From: Mycolicibacterium celeriflavum
GTDB lineage: Bacteria; Actinomycetota; Actinomycetes; Mycobacteriales; Mycobacteriaceae
Length of the DNA stretch: 64,000 bases
Assembly (NCBI RefSeq): GCF_010731795.1
Contig: NZ_AP022591.1
Location: 186,001-250,000, forward strand
Direction: 5' to 3'
In this document: positions 10,286 through 19,080 of the stretch, piece after piece
Layout: each line of letters starts with the position of its first letter
How positions within the stretch are numbered: position 1 is the first letter of the stretch
Program-made: the position numbers and the translations under genes
Notes under the pieces: generated by a model
Told to the model about the DNA's origin: nothing
What the model saw: only the letters and a program-made list of their open reading frames with translations
The model's database searches: none

Positions 10286-10920
10286 CCATCGAGCATCGAC
10301 TTGATCTGCTCGGCGCGCTCGTCGGCGTCGGCCATCACGTCGTCGTCGGCCGCACACACTGTCACGCCGTGCGCCTGTGCGGTCGCTTCGAAGCACTGGC
10401 GGACGGCGGGATCGGCGAGGATCACCGCGGCGAGCATCCCCGGAGCGAGTTCGCGGGTCCACAACAGGCCGTCGTACCGCACCTCGGCGGGGATCCGGAT
10501 CTCCAGCGCACCGCCTTCCAGCTGCTGCTTGGCTGCGGCCAGTAGCAGCGTCAGCGCGGCACGGGAGATCGCGCCGAGCACCTTGCGGCGAAACGGGAAC
10601 CACGGCAGCGGCAGCTTGTCGACCTGCTTGTCGACGCCCCCGGTGAACAGGTACTCGATCAGGCTGCGGGTGCGGATCTGCTCCACCTTCGCCCACTCGA
10701 CGGCGTCGCCGTCGAATTCGACCGAGTCCTCGCTGATCGCCACCCCGCCGAAGTGGTTGAGCTTGCGGACCAGCCAGCGCAACTTGGCCGGTGTCAGCGA
10801 GTGCTCGGCGACCATGTCCCCGACGCCCAGCGCCCACCGGCCGATGACCGGCCCCGGTTCGGGTCGCCGCCGTTCCAGCAGCGCACTTAGCCACGAGGCG
10901 TCCTCGGTGGTTTCCGTCAC
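10249..10920 (-). CDS. Conserved hypothetical protein
   Basis: Not recognised. The GTG at 10920 gives 223 residues. The protein looks soluble and mixed alpha/beta, with a central hydrophobic helix (AISRAALTLLLAAAKQQ) and a second half suggestive of a cytoplasmic regulator (DVMADADERAEQIKSML helix at the end). No catalytic motif is evident. It is the last gene of a minus-strand run: the start lies just beyond the sirtuin stop (10929), so coupling with the sirtuin is likely. A longer reading frame upstream would overlap the sirtuin and is not supported. Confidence 0.7.
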   Translation of the reverse strand: MTETTEDASWLSALLERRRPEPGPVIGRWALGVGDMVAEHSLTPAKLRWLVRKLNHFGGVAISEDSVEFDGDAVEWAKVEQIRTRSLIEYLFTGGVDKQVDKLPLPWFPFRRKVLGAISRAALTLLLAAAKQQLEGGALEIRIPAEVRYDGLLWTRELAPGMLAAVILADPAVRQCFEATAQAHGVTVCAADDDVMADADERAEQIKSMLDGISARIRSLSDQ

Positions 10921-10928
10921 GCCGTCAT

Positions 10929-11801
10929 TCAAGCCGAAGTGGCGACCTCGGGCAGCTCGTCGGCCAACAACGCCAGCATGGGGGAGCACCCGTTGTCGAT
11001 CTTCACCGTCGCCAGGTGATCGCCGCGCGTCGGTCCGCGGTTGACGATCGCGATCGGCATGCTCGCCGCCGCGGCGTGCCGCACAAACCGGTACCCCGAA
11101 TACACCGTCAGCGACGATCCCGCGACCAGCAGCGCGTCCGCCGCGTCGAGGAGAGAATATGCTTGTGCGACATGGCCTTTGGGCACACTTTCGCCGAAGT
11201 AGACGATGTCGGGTTTGAGCATCCCGCCACAGCCTGGGCAGTCCACGATGCGGAACACCGCGGTGTCGCGGACGACGGCGTCGGCGTCCGGAGCGACAGC
11301 GATGCCACCGACGGATTGAGCGGCGCGCCGGGCGAAACCCGGATTGGCGGCCTCCAGCATTTCGGCGAGCACCGCCCGCGGCATCGTGTTCCCGCAGTCC
11401 AGGCAGACCACCTGCGCGTAGGTGCCGTGCAGGTTGACGACGTTGCCGCTGCCCGCCTTGGTGTGCAGCAGGTCGACGTTCTGGGTGATCACCCCGGACA
11501 CCACGCCCGCGGTTTCGAGCGCGGCAATGGCTCGGTGGCCAGCGTTGGGCAGCGTGGCATCCATGTGGCGCCAGCCGAGGTGGTTGCGTGCCCAGTAGCG
11601 CTGGCGGAACACCGGGTCGCCGGTGAACTGCCGGATGGTCATCGGATTGCTCGGCGGCGAGTCCGGGCCGCGGTAGTCAGGGATGCCCGAGTCGGTGGAG
11701 ATGCCCGCCCCGGTGAGCACGGCGACCCGGCGGCCACGCAACAGGGTGACGAGTTCGGGTGCTTCCACCTGATCGAGAGTAGGCGCTTGTCGAGCGGTCA
11801 A
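10929..11801 (-). CDS. Sir2-family NAD-dependent protein deacylase (class II sirtuin)
   Basis: Removes acyl groups from lysines using NAD+, releasing nicotinamide and O-acyl-ADP-ribose. Its 290 residues show the NAD-binding GAGIS (31-35), QNVD (107-110), the catalytic His125 in NLHGTY, and a full zinc site, Cys133/Cys136 and Cys188/Cys191. The insert GDPVFRQRYWARNHLGWRHM resembles SIRT4-type (class II) enzymes. It starts only 10 bp after the previous gene. Neighbours include a nicotinamidase-like hydrolase and nadE, suggesting a link to NAD turnover. Confidence 0.92.
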   Translation of the reverse strand: MTARQAPTLDQVEAPELVTLLRGRRVAVLTGAGISTDSGIPDYRGPDSPPSNPMTIRQFTGDPVFRQRYWARNHLGWRHMDATLPNAGHRAIAALETAGVVSGVITQNVDLLHTKAGSGNVVNLHGTYAQVVCLDCGNTMPRAVLAEMLEAANPGFARRAAQSVGGIAVAPDADAVVRDTAVFRIVDCPGCGGMLKPDIVYFGESVPKGHVAQAYSLLDAADALLVAGSSLTVYSGYRFVRHAAAASMPIAIVNRGPTRGDHLATVKIDNGCSPMLALLADELPEVATSA

Positions 11802-11811
11802 GGCGGCCGTG

Positions 11812-12291
11812 TCAGTTCATCAGCGCCTGCGGCGACAGCTCCTTGAGCATCGCATTGGCCCAGCGCATCTGGCGCAACGCCTGCGGATGGCACCGCTGAG
11901 TCAGCTCCAGCAGCCGATCGTCCTTGGCGGCCTGCGCGCCCTGCGCCAGCAGCTCCCAGTCGAGGGAGACCCCGGCCGCCAGGCGGTGCAGCCGCCGCAG
12001 ATCGGCGAGCAACAGCAGCGCGGGTTCGGGACGGCGGCCGACGCGGTCGCTGATCCACTGCTGGGCGGACTCGGTGAGCGCGGAGGTGCGGGGGTGGGCA
12101 CGCAGTCGAACGCCGTAGCGCCGGCCGGTTTCGGCAATCAGCTCCACATGCTCGCGTGACCATCCGGCAAGGCCGAGCGCCACGTAGTAGATGGCTTGGT
12201 CGTTGTGGTGCCGGGCGGCGGTCGCGTCCAGCGAGCGGGCCAGCCGCAGTTCCGACCGGTGCAGCTCCCGCAGCGCCATGCCGAGTTTCAT
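11812..12291 (-). CDS. Small helical protein coupled to the molybdopterin oxidoreductase
   Basis: Not recognised as a named family. Its 159 residues are almost entirely helical and Leu/Ala/Arg-rich, starting MKLGMALRELHRSELRLARS. Several His and Glu residues (ARHHNDQ, REHVELIAE) could suit a ferritin-like or hemerythrin-like bundle, but the metal motif is not complete enough to claim this. The ATG overlaps the oxidoreductase stop (ATGA), so the two proteins are probably made in step and may interact. Confidence 0.75.
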   Translation of the reverse strand: MKLGMALRELHRSELRLARSLDATAARHHNDQAIYYVALGLAGWSREHVELIAETGRRYGVRLRAHPRTSALTESAQQWISDRVGRRPEPALLLLADLRRLHRLAAGVSLDWELLAQGAQAAKDDRLLELTQRCHPQALRQMRWANAMLKELSPQALMN

Positions 12292-14738
12292 GGTGTCTCC
12301 GACGATGTCAGGGCTTCAGTCGCTTCGGCCACCGCGCCACCGCTTGTCGCATCGACGTCGACCGAAACGGGTGCCGAGGCGGCAGTGGTCGGCGCTGGCG
12401 CGGGCGACGTCGAACCGTTTATCCGATGCAGCTTCGCCGCCGCGGTCTTGTAGAGCGGCTGTTTGGACACGGGGTCCCAGTCGGTGATGGTCAGCTCGTT
12501 GGCGGCGCGGTGATGGCCGTCGGCGTCGACATCCCAGTAGCCGTAGTGAAACGGTAGGAACAGCACGCCGGTGCGGATCCCGCAGATGCGGGCCTTGGCG
12601 GTGACCGAGCCGCGCGGGGTACCGACCTCGACGACGTCGCCCTCTGCGATGGCCAGCCGTTGGGCGTCGGCCTGCGACACCTCCACCCACACCTCCGGTG
12701 CTGCGGCCTGCAGTTGTGGCACACGGCCTGTTTTGGTCCGGGTGTGGAACTGGTAGAGAGTCCGACCGGTGGTCAACGCGAACGGATACTCTGGGCGCGG
12801 CGGCTCGTGCGGTGAAATGTATTCGGCCGCTTTGATGATCGCCTTGCCTGCCGGATTCATTGCGCGGTACTCGGTGGGCTCCAGCGGTGCGCCGGTGATC
12901 AGGTCCTTGCCGTAGGCCTCGCAGTATTCGGGTGAGGCCCAGAACCGGCCGTTGGCGTACAGCCGCTCCGTGCCGTCGGGACTGTCCGCGTTGCAAGGCC
13001 ATTGGACGCCGCCGGAACCGCGGAGTTTGTCGTAGCTCAGGGCGGTGTAGTCGCACGGGCGGCCGGCGCTGCAGCGTTTCCATGCTTCGAACGCCGATTC
13101 GGCGTCGGTCCACGACGGCAGCGGGGCGCCGTCGTTGTCGCGGAAGTCCATCCGGCGCGCGTAGTCGAGGAAGATGTCCAGGTCTGGCCGAGCCGCACCG
13201 GGCGGATCGACGGCTTTCTCCGAGAGGTGAACGGTGCGATCGGCGTTGGTGAACGTGCCGGTCTTCTCACCCCACGCTGCGGCAGGGAGGACCACGTCGG
13301 CGAGTTCTGTCGTCTCGGTGCAGAAGATGTCCTGCACGATCACAAAGAGCCGGTCCTGGCCCAGAATGCCTCGGATACGCCGCAGCTCGGGAAGCGATAC
13401 GGCGGGGTTCGTGGCGCTGATCCACAGCAGCCGAAGCGTGCCCTGCTCGGCGTAGCGGAACATCTGCATCGCGTGCGTCGGCGGCGCGTAGTGGGGGATC
13501 TGCAGTGCGTCGATGTTCCACAGTCGGGCGAGCTCTTCGATGTGGGAGTCGTTGGACCAGTTACGGAATCCCGCCAGGTCACCGTCCGCGCCACACTCGC
13601 GGGTGTTCTCCGCCGTGGGCTGGCCGTTCATCTGCAGGATGCCGCAGCCCGGCCTGCCGAGCATTCCGCGGACGATGTGAATGTTGTTGACCTGCACCGC
13701 CGCCGCCGTCGCCTGATGGGACTGGTAAAAGCCCTGCAAGACTGTCGAGAGCAGCGCATGCGCGGTACCGAGCAGCCGCGCCGCCTCCCGGATGTCCTCG
13801 GCGGGCACATCGCAGATCTTCGCGGCGCGCTCGGGTGGGAACTCGGCCACCCGCTTTCGCAGTTCGTCGAAGCCGACCGCATGGGCGTCGACGTAGTCGT
13901 GGTCCACCCAGTCGTTGCGCAAGATCTCGTGCAACAGTCCGTTCATCAACGCCACGTTGGTCCCCGGCATTGGCGCGAGATGCACTGTGGCGTGCTGTGC
14001 GACGGGAGTCGGCCGCGGGTCGACGCATACGATGGCGGGCGGGTCATCACCGGCCAGTCGGTCGAGCATTCGCATCCACAACACGGTTTGGGTTTCGGCC
14101 ACGTTGTGCCCGAAAAGGGCGATCACGTCGGCGTGGTCGACGTCGGTGTACGACCCGGGCTGACCGTCGCAGCCGAACGATTCCTTGAGCGCCTCGGCGG
14201 CGGTCGCGGTGCACAGCCGGGTGTTGCCGTCGACGTGGTTGGTGCCGATCGCACCGTGGGCGATCACGCCCTGCGTGTAGTACTCCTCGAGGAACAGTTG
14301 GCCGCTGGTATAGAACCCGAATGCGCTCGGACCCACCGTGTCGAGCAGCTCCTTGCTGCGGCCTACGATCCTGTTCATCGCTGTGTCCCAGTCGGTTTCG
14401 ACCAGCTTGCCGTTCTCGCGCACCAGCGGTGTGGTGAGCCGGTCGGTGGAGGCGTTGGCCTGCCACCCGAAGAGGTCCTTGGTATCGACCCGGCCGCGGT
14501 TGACGCGATCAACGGACCGGCCGCGGATTCCGACGATGCGGCCGTCTTTCACGGCGATGTCGAGGCCGTCACCGTTGGAATGCAGCACCGACGCCGACTG
14601 CACCCATCGGTCGACCGCTTCGGGGGCCAGCCCGTTGACCAGGTGCATGTCGACGCGTTCAGGCCAGTGTCCGCCCTTTCCGTAAGGCGTCCGCGTGCCC
14701 CACGGTTCGGCGATCCGATCGCGTTTGTTGTCGGTCAT
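12288..14738 (-). CDS. Molybdopterin oxidoreductase lacking the N-terminal Fe-S cysteines
   Basis: A DMSO-reductase superfamily protein of 816 residues with the molybdopterin domains and a C-terminal molydopterin dinucleotide-binding barrel (WVEVSQADAQRLAIAEGDVV). The probable Mo ligand is Cys176 in GNTRLCTATA, as in NapA/Nas-type nitrate reductases. The usual CxxCxxxC ligands for a [4Fe-4S] cluster are missing: residues 45-60 (WVQSASVLHSNGDGLD) occupy that position, directly before the normal continuation IAVKDGRIVGIRG. The ATG at 14738 is chosen because the frame upstream has shadow-type composition. The substrate is unknown. It lies 41 bp behind the cysteine hydrolase gene. Confidence 0.9.
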   Translation of the reverse strand: MTDNKRDRIAEPWGTRTPYGKGGHWPERVDMHLVNGLAPEAVDRWVQSASVLHSNGDGLDIAVKDGRIVGIRGRSVDRVNRGRVDTKDLFGWQANASTDRLTTPLVRENGKLVETDWDTAMNRIVGRSKELLDTVGPSAFGFYTSGQLFLEEYYTQGVIAHGAIGTNHVDGNTRLCTATAAEALKESFGCDGQPGSYTDVDHADVIALFGHNVAETQTVLWMRMLDRLAGDDPPAIVCVDPRPTPVAQHATVHLAPMPGTNVALMNGLLHEILRNDWVDHDYVDAHAVGFDELRKRVAEFPPERAAKICDVPAEDIREAARLLGTAHALLSTVLQGFYQSHQATAAAVQVNNIHIVRGMLGRPGCGILQMNGQPTAENTRECGADGDLAGFRNWSNDSHIEELARLWNIDALQIPHYAPPTHAMQMFRYAEQGTLRLLWISATNPAVSLPELRRIRGILGQDRLFVIVQDIFCTETTELADVVLPAAAWGEKTGTFTNADRTVHLSEKAVDPPGAARPDLDIFLDYARRMDFRDNDGAPLPSWTDAESAFEAWKRCSAGRPCDYTALSYDKLRGSGGVQWPCNADSPDGTERLYANGRFWASPEYCEAYGKDLITGAPLEPTEYRAMNPAGKAIIKAAEYISPHEPPRPEYPFALTTGRTLYQFHTRTKTGRVPQLQAAAPEVWVEVSQADAQRLAIAEGDVVEVGTPRGSVTAKARICGIRTGVLFLPFHYGYWDVDADGHHRAANELTITDWDPVSKQPLYKTAAAKLHRINGSTSPAPAPTTAASAPVSVDVDATSGGAVAEATEALTSSETP

Positions 14739-14779
14739 GGGTGAAGTCGGGCTACCCGGGAACCGCTGCGTCAAACGCG

Positions 14780-15319
14780 CTACCGCAAACACTCTGCGAC
14801 GGGAGTGATGTCGGCGCTCATATTGCTCTTCATCATGGTCAGCGCCGCGTCGCTGAGTTCCGGGTCGATGTGGGCGACCGCATCCGGGGGCACGACGACC
14901 GGAAAATGCCGGACGTAGGCGTCCAGCGCGGTGTAGAGGATGCACTGCTCCGTGACCTGGCCGGTGAGGATCACCCGCTCGGGCTTCAGTTGGCCCAGTA
15001 AGTACGCCAGCGCGGTGGCGTAGAAGGCGCTGTGGCGCACTTTGGTGAGCATCCGGCAACCCTTGCGGGGGACGATCGGCTCGACCAGGTCGGGGTGCTC
15101 ACCGCGCAGCGCCGACTGCACGATATCGCCGAACTCCGCGCTGAAATCGCCGTAGTTGTCGTTGACGTAGATGAGGTCCACGTCGTCGCGATCGTGGGCC
15201 TCGTCGACGAGCCGGGTCAGCGGGTCGATGATTTCGGCGACGTGCGGAGCCAACTTCTCGGCGTCGGGATGGCGGTAGGCGTTCATCATGTCGATGACCA
15301 GCACAGCGGTCGGACTCAT
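14780..15319 (-). CDS. Isochorismatase/nicotinamidase-like cysteine hydrolase
   Basis: A 179-residue hydrolase of the isochorismatase superfamily, which includes nicotinamidases. The catalytic triad is visible: Asp10 (VIDMMN), Lys93 (LTKVRHSAF) and Cys126 (TGQVTEQC). The substrate cannot be read from sequence. The ATG at 15319 is chosen because TATGCA ends 7 nt upstream and TTGTTG lies 18 bp before that, giving a leaderless mRNA; an ATG five codons earlier also exists. It heads the minus-strand run and is divergent from nadE 43 bp away, so an NAD-related role is possible. Confidence 0.88.
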   Translation of the reverse strand: MSPTAVLVIDMMNAYRHPDAEKLAPHVAEIIDPLTRLVDEAHDRDDVDLIYVNDNYGDFSAEFGDIVQSALRGEHPDLVEPIVPRKGCRMLTKVRHSAFYATALAYLLGQLKPERVILTGQVTEQCILYTALDAYVRHFPVVVPPDAVAHIDPELSDAALTMMKSNMSADITPVAECLR

Positions 15320-15326
15320 GGGGACT

Positions 15327-15356
15327 TGCATACCCCGTTCCGTTTTCGGGCAACAA
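15327..15356 (-). promoter_or_regulatory. Promoter of the cysteine hydrolase-oxidoreductase-sirtuin run
   Basis: On the minus strand, TTGTTG (15356-15351) and TATGCA (15332-15327) are 18 bp apart, and the -10 box ends 7 nt before the ATG at 15319. This predicts a leaderless transcript. The short gap to nadE means the two divergent promoters overlap. Confidence 0.5.
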
Positions 15357-15362
15357 TGAGGC

Positions 15363-17417
15363 ATGGATTTCTACTCGGCGTACCGGCACGGCTTCGTCCG
15401 CGTCGCCGCCTGTACGCACCACACGGCGCTCGCCGACCCGCGCGCCAACGCCGAGTCCGTGCTGCGGATGGCGCGGGACTGTCACGACGACAGTGTCGCG
15501 CTCGCGGTCTTCCCGGAGCTGACGCTGTCGGGGTATTCGATCGAAGACATCCTCATGCAGGACACGCTGCTCGATGCGGTCGAAGACGCGGTGCTCGACA
15601 TCGTCGTGGCCTCGGCCGATCTGATGCCCGTGTTGGTGGTCGGCGCTCCGCTGCGCTACCGGCACCGGGTGTACAACACCGCCGTGGTGATCCACCGCGG
15701 GCGCGTGCTCGGCGTGGCGCCGAAGTCTTACCTGCCGACCTACCGCGAGTTCTACGAGCGACGTCAGATGGCGCCCGGCGACGACGTGCGCGGGGCGATC
15801 CGGATGGGACGCGGAGACCATTGGGCGGACGTGCCGTTCGGCCCCGACCTGTTGTTCACCGCGACCGACATGCCGGGCTTCGTGTTGCATGTCGAGATCT
15901 GCGAGGACATGTTCGTGCCGATTCCGCCGAGCGCGTCGGCGGCATTGGCCGGCGCAACGGTGTTGGCGAACCTGTCGGGGAGCCCGATCACCATCGGCCG
16001 ATCCGAAGACCGCTGCCTGCTGGCGCGCTCCGCGTCGGCACGCTGCCTGGCCGCGTACGTCTATTCCGCGGCGGGGCCAGGGGAGTCGACCACCGACCTC
16101 GCCTGGGACGGCCAGACGATGATCTGGGAGAACGGCGAGTGCCTGGCACAGTCCGAGCGGTTCCCGAAAAGCGAGCAACGCTCGGTCGCCGACGTCGACC
16201 TTGAACGGCTGCGCTCCGAACGCATCCGGATGGGCACCTTCGACGACAACCGGCGTCACCACGGCGCGTCGACGGAATCCTACCGGCGGGTGGAGTTTGC
16301 GCTCGATCCGCCGTCCGGTGACATCGGGCTGCTTCGGCACGTCGAACGCTTCCCGTTTGTCCCGTCGGATCCCCAACGGCTGGAACAGGATTGCTACGAG
16401 GCGTACAACATCCAGGTGGCCGGGCTCGAGCAGCGGTTGCGTGCGCTCGACTATCCCAAGGTCGTGCTCGGGTTGTCCGGTGGCCTGGACTCGACCCACG
16501 CGCTGATCGTCGCGGCGCGGGCGATGGATCGCGAACAACGGCCGCGCAGCGACATCCTCGCGTTCACCATGCCGGGGTTCGCCACGGGCGACCGCACCAA
16601 GGGCAATGCGCTGCGGTTGGCCGAGGCGTTGGGCGTGACATTCGACGAACTCGACATCAAGTCGACCGCGGAACTGATGCTCAAGAACATGGACCATCCG
16701 TTCGGGCGCGGCGAGGAGGTCTACGACGTCACGTTCGAGAACGTGCAAGCCGGGCTTCGCACCGACTACCTGTTCCGGCTGGCCAATCAGCGCGGCGGGA
16801 TCGTGCTGGGCACCGGCGACCTGTCCGAACTCGCGCTCGGGTGGTCCACCTACGGTGTCGGCGACCAGATGTCGCACTACAACGTCAACGGCGGCGTGCC
16901 GAAAACGTTGATTCAGCACCTGATTCGCTGGGTGATCTCGTCCAACCAGTTCGACGAGACCGTCAACGAGGTACTGCAGTCGGTGCTCGACACGGAGATC
17001 TCCCCGGAACTGATACCCGCCGGTGAGGACGAGGAGATCCAGAGCAGCGAATCCAAGGTCGGACCCTACGTGCTGCAGGACTTCTCGTTGTTTCAGGTGC
17101 TGCGCTTCGGGTTTCGGCCCTCGAAGGTCGCGTTCCTGGCCTGGCACGCCTGGAGCGATCCGGCGCGCGGCGACTGGCCGACCGGCTATCCCGAGGACAA
17201 CCGGCCGGCGTATTCCCTCAAGGAGATTCGGCACTGGCTACAGGTGTTCGCGCAGCGCTACTACTCCTTCGCCCAGTTCAAGCGGTCGGCGCTGCCCAAC
17301 GGGCCGAAGGTCTCCCACGGCGGATCGCTCTCGCCACGCGGTGACTGGCGGGCGCCGTCGGACATGTCCGCGCGCACCTGGCTCGACGAGATCGAACGGG
17401 AAATCCCCGAGGACTGA
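15363..17417 (+). CDS. nadE: Glutamine-dependent NAD+ synthetase
   Basis: Last step of NAD+ synthesis: amidates deamido-NAD+ with ammonia from glutamine. Its 684 residues match the two-domain mycobacterial enzyme. The N-terminal glutaminase has the triad Glu52, Lys121 and Cys180 (EICEDMF). The C-terminal synthetase has the PP-loop SGGLDS (372-377) and the conserved [20 protein letters not shown]. It is transcribed away from the cysteine hydrolase/sirtuin run. The stop lies at the foot of a strong hairpin. Confidence 0.98.
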   Translation: MDFYSAYRHGFVRVAACTHHTALADPRANAESVLRMARDCHDDSVALAVFPELTLSGYSIEDILMQDTLLDAVEDAVLDIVVASADLMPVLVVGAPLRYRHRVYNTAVVIHRGRVLGVAPKSYLPTYREFYERRQMAPGDDVRGAIRMGRGDHWADVPFGPDLLFTATDMPGFVLHVEICEDMFVPIPPSASAALAGATVLANLSGSPITIGRSEDRCLLARSASARCLAAYVYSAAGPGESTTDLAWDGQTMIWENGECLAQSERFPKSEQRSVADVDLERLRSERIRMGTFDDNRRHHGASTESYRRVEFALDPPSGDIGLLRHVERFPFVPSDPQRLEQDCYEAYNIQVAGLEQRLRALDYPKVVLGLSGGLDSTHALIVAARAMDREQRPRSDILAFTMPGFATGDRTKGNALRLAEALGVTFDELDIKSTAELMLKNMDHPFGRGEEVYDVTFENVQAGLRTDYLFRLANQRGGIVLGTGDLSELALGWSTYGVGDQMSHYNVNGGVPKTLIQHLIRWVISSNQFDETVNEVLQSVLDTEISPELIPAGEDEEIQSSESKVGPYVLQDFSLFQVLRFGFRPSKVAFLAWHAWSDPARGDWPTGYPEDNRPAYSLKEIRHWLQVFAQRYYSFAQFKRSALPNGPKVSHGGSLSPRGDWRAPSDMSARTWLDEIEREIPED

Positions 17418-17418
17418 C

Positions 17419-17473
17419 TGTGATTTCGGTGTAGTTGGTCGCGCTCGGCGCGACCACGTACACCGAAATCACA
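17419..17473. terminator. 26-bp near-perfect hairpin between convergent nadE and the 17469 gene
   Basis: The arms TGTGATTTCGGTGTA...GGTCGCGC (17419-17444) and their complement (17448-17473) pair over 26 bp with two mismatches and a 3-nt TCG loop. It starts one base after the nadE stop and includes the stop codon of the facing gene, so it is positioned to end transcription from both sides. There is no U-tract. Confidence 0.65.
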
Positions 17474-18074
17474 TTTCCCGGCCTACGCCCGGCACGAACC
17501 GGCCGACGGCCGCGAGGTAGTCACGGTAACTGTCGCCGTGCGTCGCGAGCAGATACGGCTCTTCGACGACACGCACCTGCGCCTCGATCGTCGCGACGAG
17601 AAGCGCGAAGCCGACAACCGCTACGAGATTCGGTGTGACCAACGCGATTCCGAAGCCGAAGATCATCATCGCGGTGAAGATCGGGTTACGCACCCGGCCG
17701 AACACGCCGCTGCGGATCAGAGTCGTGGTCTCGCTCGCGTCGACGCCGATCCGCCACGAGTCGCCCATGTCGAACTGCGCGTAGAGCGTCGCGCCGATGC
17801 CGACCACGGCGAGCACGATGCCGATGACATTCAGCCACGGCCGGTCGAGAACCTCCAACGGCGCGACCATGCCGGCGAGCTGCAGGATCGGCGCGAACAC
17901 GGCGGCGGCCATCGCGACGACGAATCCCACCCCGGCGAACCACTCGGGCGACAGCGGTCGCCCACTGATGCCGCGGAATCCCGTCGATCCGGTGCGGCGC
18001 CGCTGTCGCCAACTGCGCCAACCGAATCCGAGCGCGGCGAACACCACGAAGAGCACGAGTGAGACGATCGGCAT
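17469..18074 (-). CDS. Isoprenylcysteine carboxyl methyltransferase-like membrane protein
   Basis: A 201-residue integral membrane protein with about five hydrophobic helices. The C-terminal half has the ICMT/PEMT-type signature: RSGVFGRVRNPIFTAMM, then EEPYLLATHGDSYRDYL, which supplies the SAM and phosphate contacts in that family. In bacteria such proteins methylate lipids or small molecules; the substrate is unknown here. The ATG at 18074 starts directly at the first membrane helix. It lies downstream of the cation efflux gene with a 21-bp gap, possibly in the same transcript. Confidence 0.85.
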   Translation of the reverse strand: MPIVSLVLFVVFAALGFGWRSWRQRRRTGSTGFRGISGRPLSPEWFAGVGFVVAMAAAVFAPILQLAGMVAPLEVLDRPWLNVIGIVLAVVGIGATLYAQFDMGDSWRIGVDASETTTLIRSGVFGRVRNPIFTAMMIFGFGIALVTPNLVAVVGFALLVATIEAQVRVVEEPYLLATHGDSYRDYLAAVGRFVPGVGREM

Positions 18075-18095
18075 GCTGACCCTTTCCCTAGACCT

Positions 18096-18701
18096 TCACG
18101 CGCAGCACGGGTCGCCGCGCCAGGCCTCGATACCTTCGCGAACCGCGATCACCGCGATGCCCAGCGCCGCGACCGGATCGGCCCACGACCAGCCGAGCAG
18201 GCTGTTGAGCAGCAGCCCCCCCAGCAGGATCGCCGACAGGTAGGTGCACAACAGCGTCTGCTTGGAGTCGGCGACCGCCGACGTCGACCCGAACTCACGG
18301 CCGGCGCGCCGCTGCGCCAGGGACAGCACGGGCATGATCGCCAGGCTCAGGGCGGCGAGGACGATGCCGACCAGCGACGGTGCAGCCTCGCCGCGGCCGG
18401 TCAGCGCGAGCACCGCGTCGACGGCGACGTATGCCGCGAGGGCGAAGAACGAGAACGCGATGAAGCGCAGCGCCGCCTTTTCCCGCGTCTGTGGGTCACG
18501 CGCCGAGAACTGCCAGGCGACGGCCGCCGCCGAGGCGACTTCGACGACTGAATCCAGCCCGAACCCGATCAGCGCTGACGACGACACCCGGGCGCCCTCG
18601 GCCAGCGCGACGACGGCCTCGATGACGTTGTAGGTGATGGTGGCCGTCACCAGCCATCGGATGCGGCGGGCGAGCACCTCGCGCCGGGTGGTGGCGGGCA
18701 T
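18096..18701 (-). CDS. Cation diffusion facilitator-like efflux protein
   Basis: A membrane protein of 201 residues with five to six helices. It has the CDF-like membrane motif GFGLDSVVEVASA in helix 2 and a later SKQTLLCTYLSAILL segment, the two places where cation diffusion facilitators carry their metal-site residues. It lacks a long cytoplasmic C-terminal domain and ends in GDPCCA, two cysteines that could deliver metal. The ATG overlaps the arsR-type regulator stop as TGATG, so regulator and pump are translationally coupled. Cd, Pb or Zn export is an inference from the CmtR-like partner. Confidence 0.88.
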   Translation of the reverse strand: MPATTRREVLARRIRWLVTATITYNVIEAVVALAEGARVSSSALIGFGLDSVVEVASAAAVAWQFSARDPQTREKAALRFIAFSFFALAAYVAVDAVLALTGRGEAAPSLVGIVLAALSLAIMPVLSLAQRRAGREFGSTSAVADSKQTLLCTYLSAILLGGLLLNSLLGWSWADPVAALGIAVIAVREGIEAWRGDPCCA

Positions 18702-19030
18702 CAGCAGCAGTCGTCGGCGACCGCGGACGGGCAGCAGGCCGGATCGACGTCGAGCACCAGGCCGACCAGGTCGCCGAGCGCGTGTGAGATTCGCTCGTCG
18801 GCGAGCTCGTAGCGGCTGCGGCGGCCCTCCGGCTGCGCGATCACCAGGCCGCAGCCGCGCAGACAAGCCAGGTGGTTGGACAGAATCTGGCGGGAGACGC
18901 CGATCTTGTCGGCGAGGTCCGAGGGATAGCCGGGCCCGTCACGCAACATCAACAGGATCTCGGCGCGGGTCGGGTCCGACAGCGCGCAACCGAACCGCGA
19001 CAGCGCATCGCTGTGGGTGATCGTCTGCAT
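18701..19030 (-). CDS. ArsR-family metal sensor, CmtR-like
   Basis: A 109-residue winged-helix repressor. The recognition region SRQILSNHLACLRGCGLV places Cys56 and Cys60 exactly like Cys57 and Cys61 of M. tuberculosis CmtR, the Cd/Pb sensor. Cys99/Cys100 near the C-terminus correspond to CmtR Cys102. A second CC pair closes the protein. It should bind as a dimer to its own promoter and release on thiophilic metal. The start has a leaderless arrangement. The coupled efflux gene is the likely target. Confidence 0.9.
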   Translation of the reverse strand: MQTITHSDALSRFGCALSDPTRAEILLMLRDGPGYPSDLADKIGVSRQILSNHLACLRGCGLVIAQPEGRRSRYELADERISHALGDLVGLVLDVDPACCPSAVADDCC

Positions 19031-19037
19031 GGCGCAG

Positions 19038-19066
19038 ACAGTACATCAAATGCTGTATTCAGCCAA
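19038..19066 (-). promoter_or_regulatory. Promoter/operator of the CmtR-like regulator operon
   Basis: On the minus strand, TTGGCT (19066-19061) and TACTGT (19043-19038) are exactly 17 bp apart. The -10 box ends 7 nt before the ATG at 19030, predicting a leaderless mRNA. The spacer contains an imperfect inverted repeat, ACAGCAT-TTG-ATGTACTGT, suitable for a dimeric ArsR protein that would block RNA polymerase. Confidence 0.65.
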
Positions 19067-19080
19067 GCCTGAACTATTGC

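Noticed and set aside
9035..10894. A 619-residue minus-strand frame antisense to proB
   Set aside because: Overlaps proB and the 10249 gene; composition is that of a shadow.
13002..14744. A 580-residue plus-strand frame inside the molybdopterin oxidoreductase gene
   Set aside because: Antisense shadow; the minus strand encodes the domain-complete oxidoreductase.
14739..15059. A 107-residue N-terminal extension of the molybdopterin oxidoreductase
   Set aside because: The extension overlaps the cysteine hydrolase gene in another frame and has shadow composition. The ATG at 14738 precedes the first family-like sequence.
15099..17234. A 711-residue minus-strand frame antisense to nadE
   Set aside because: Covers the real nadE, whose glutaminase and synthetase motifs are intact; the antisense product has no sensible pattern.
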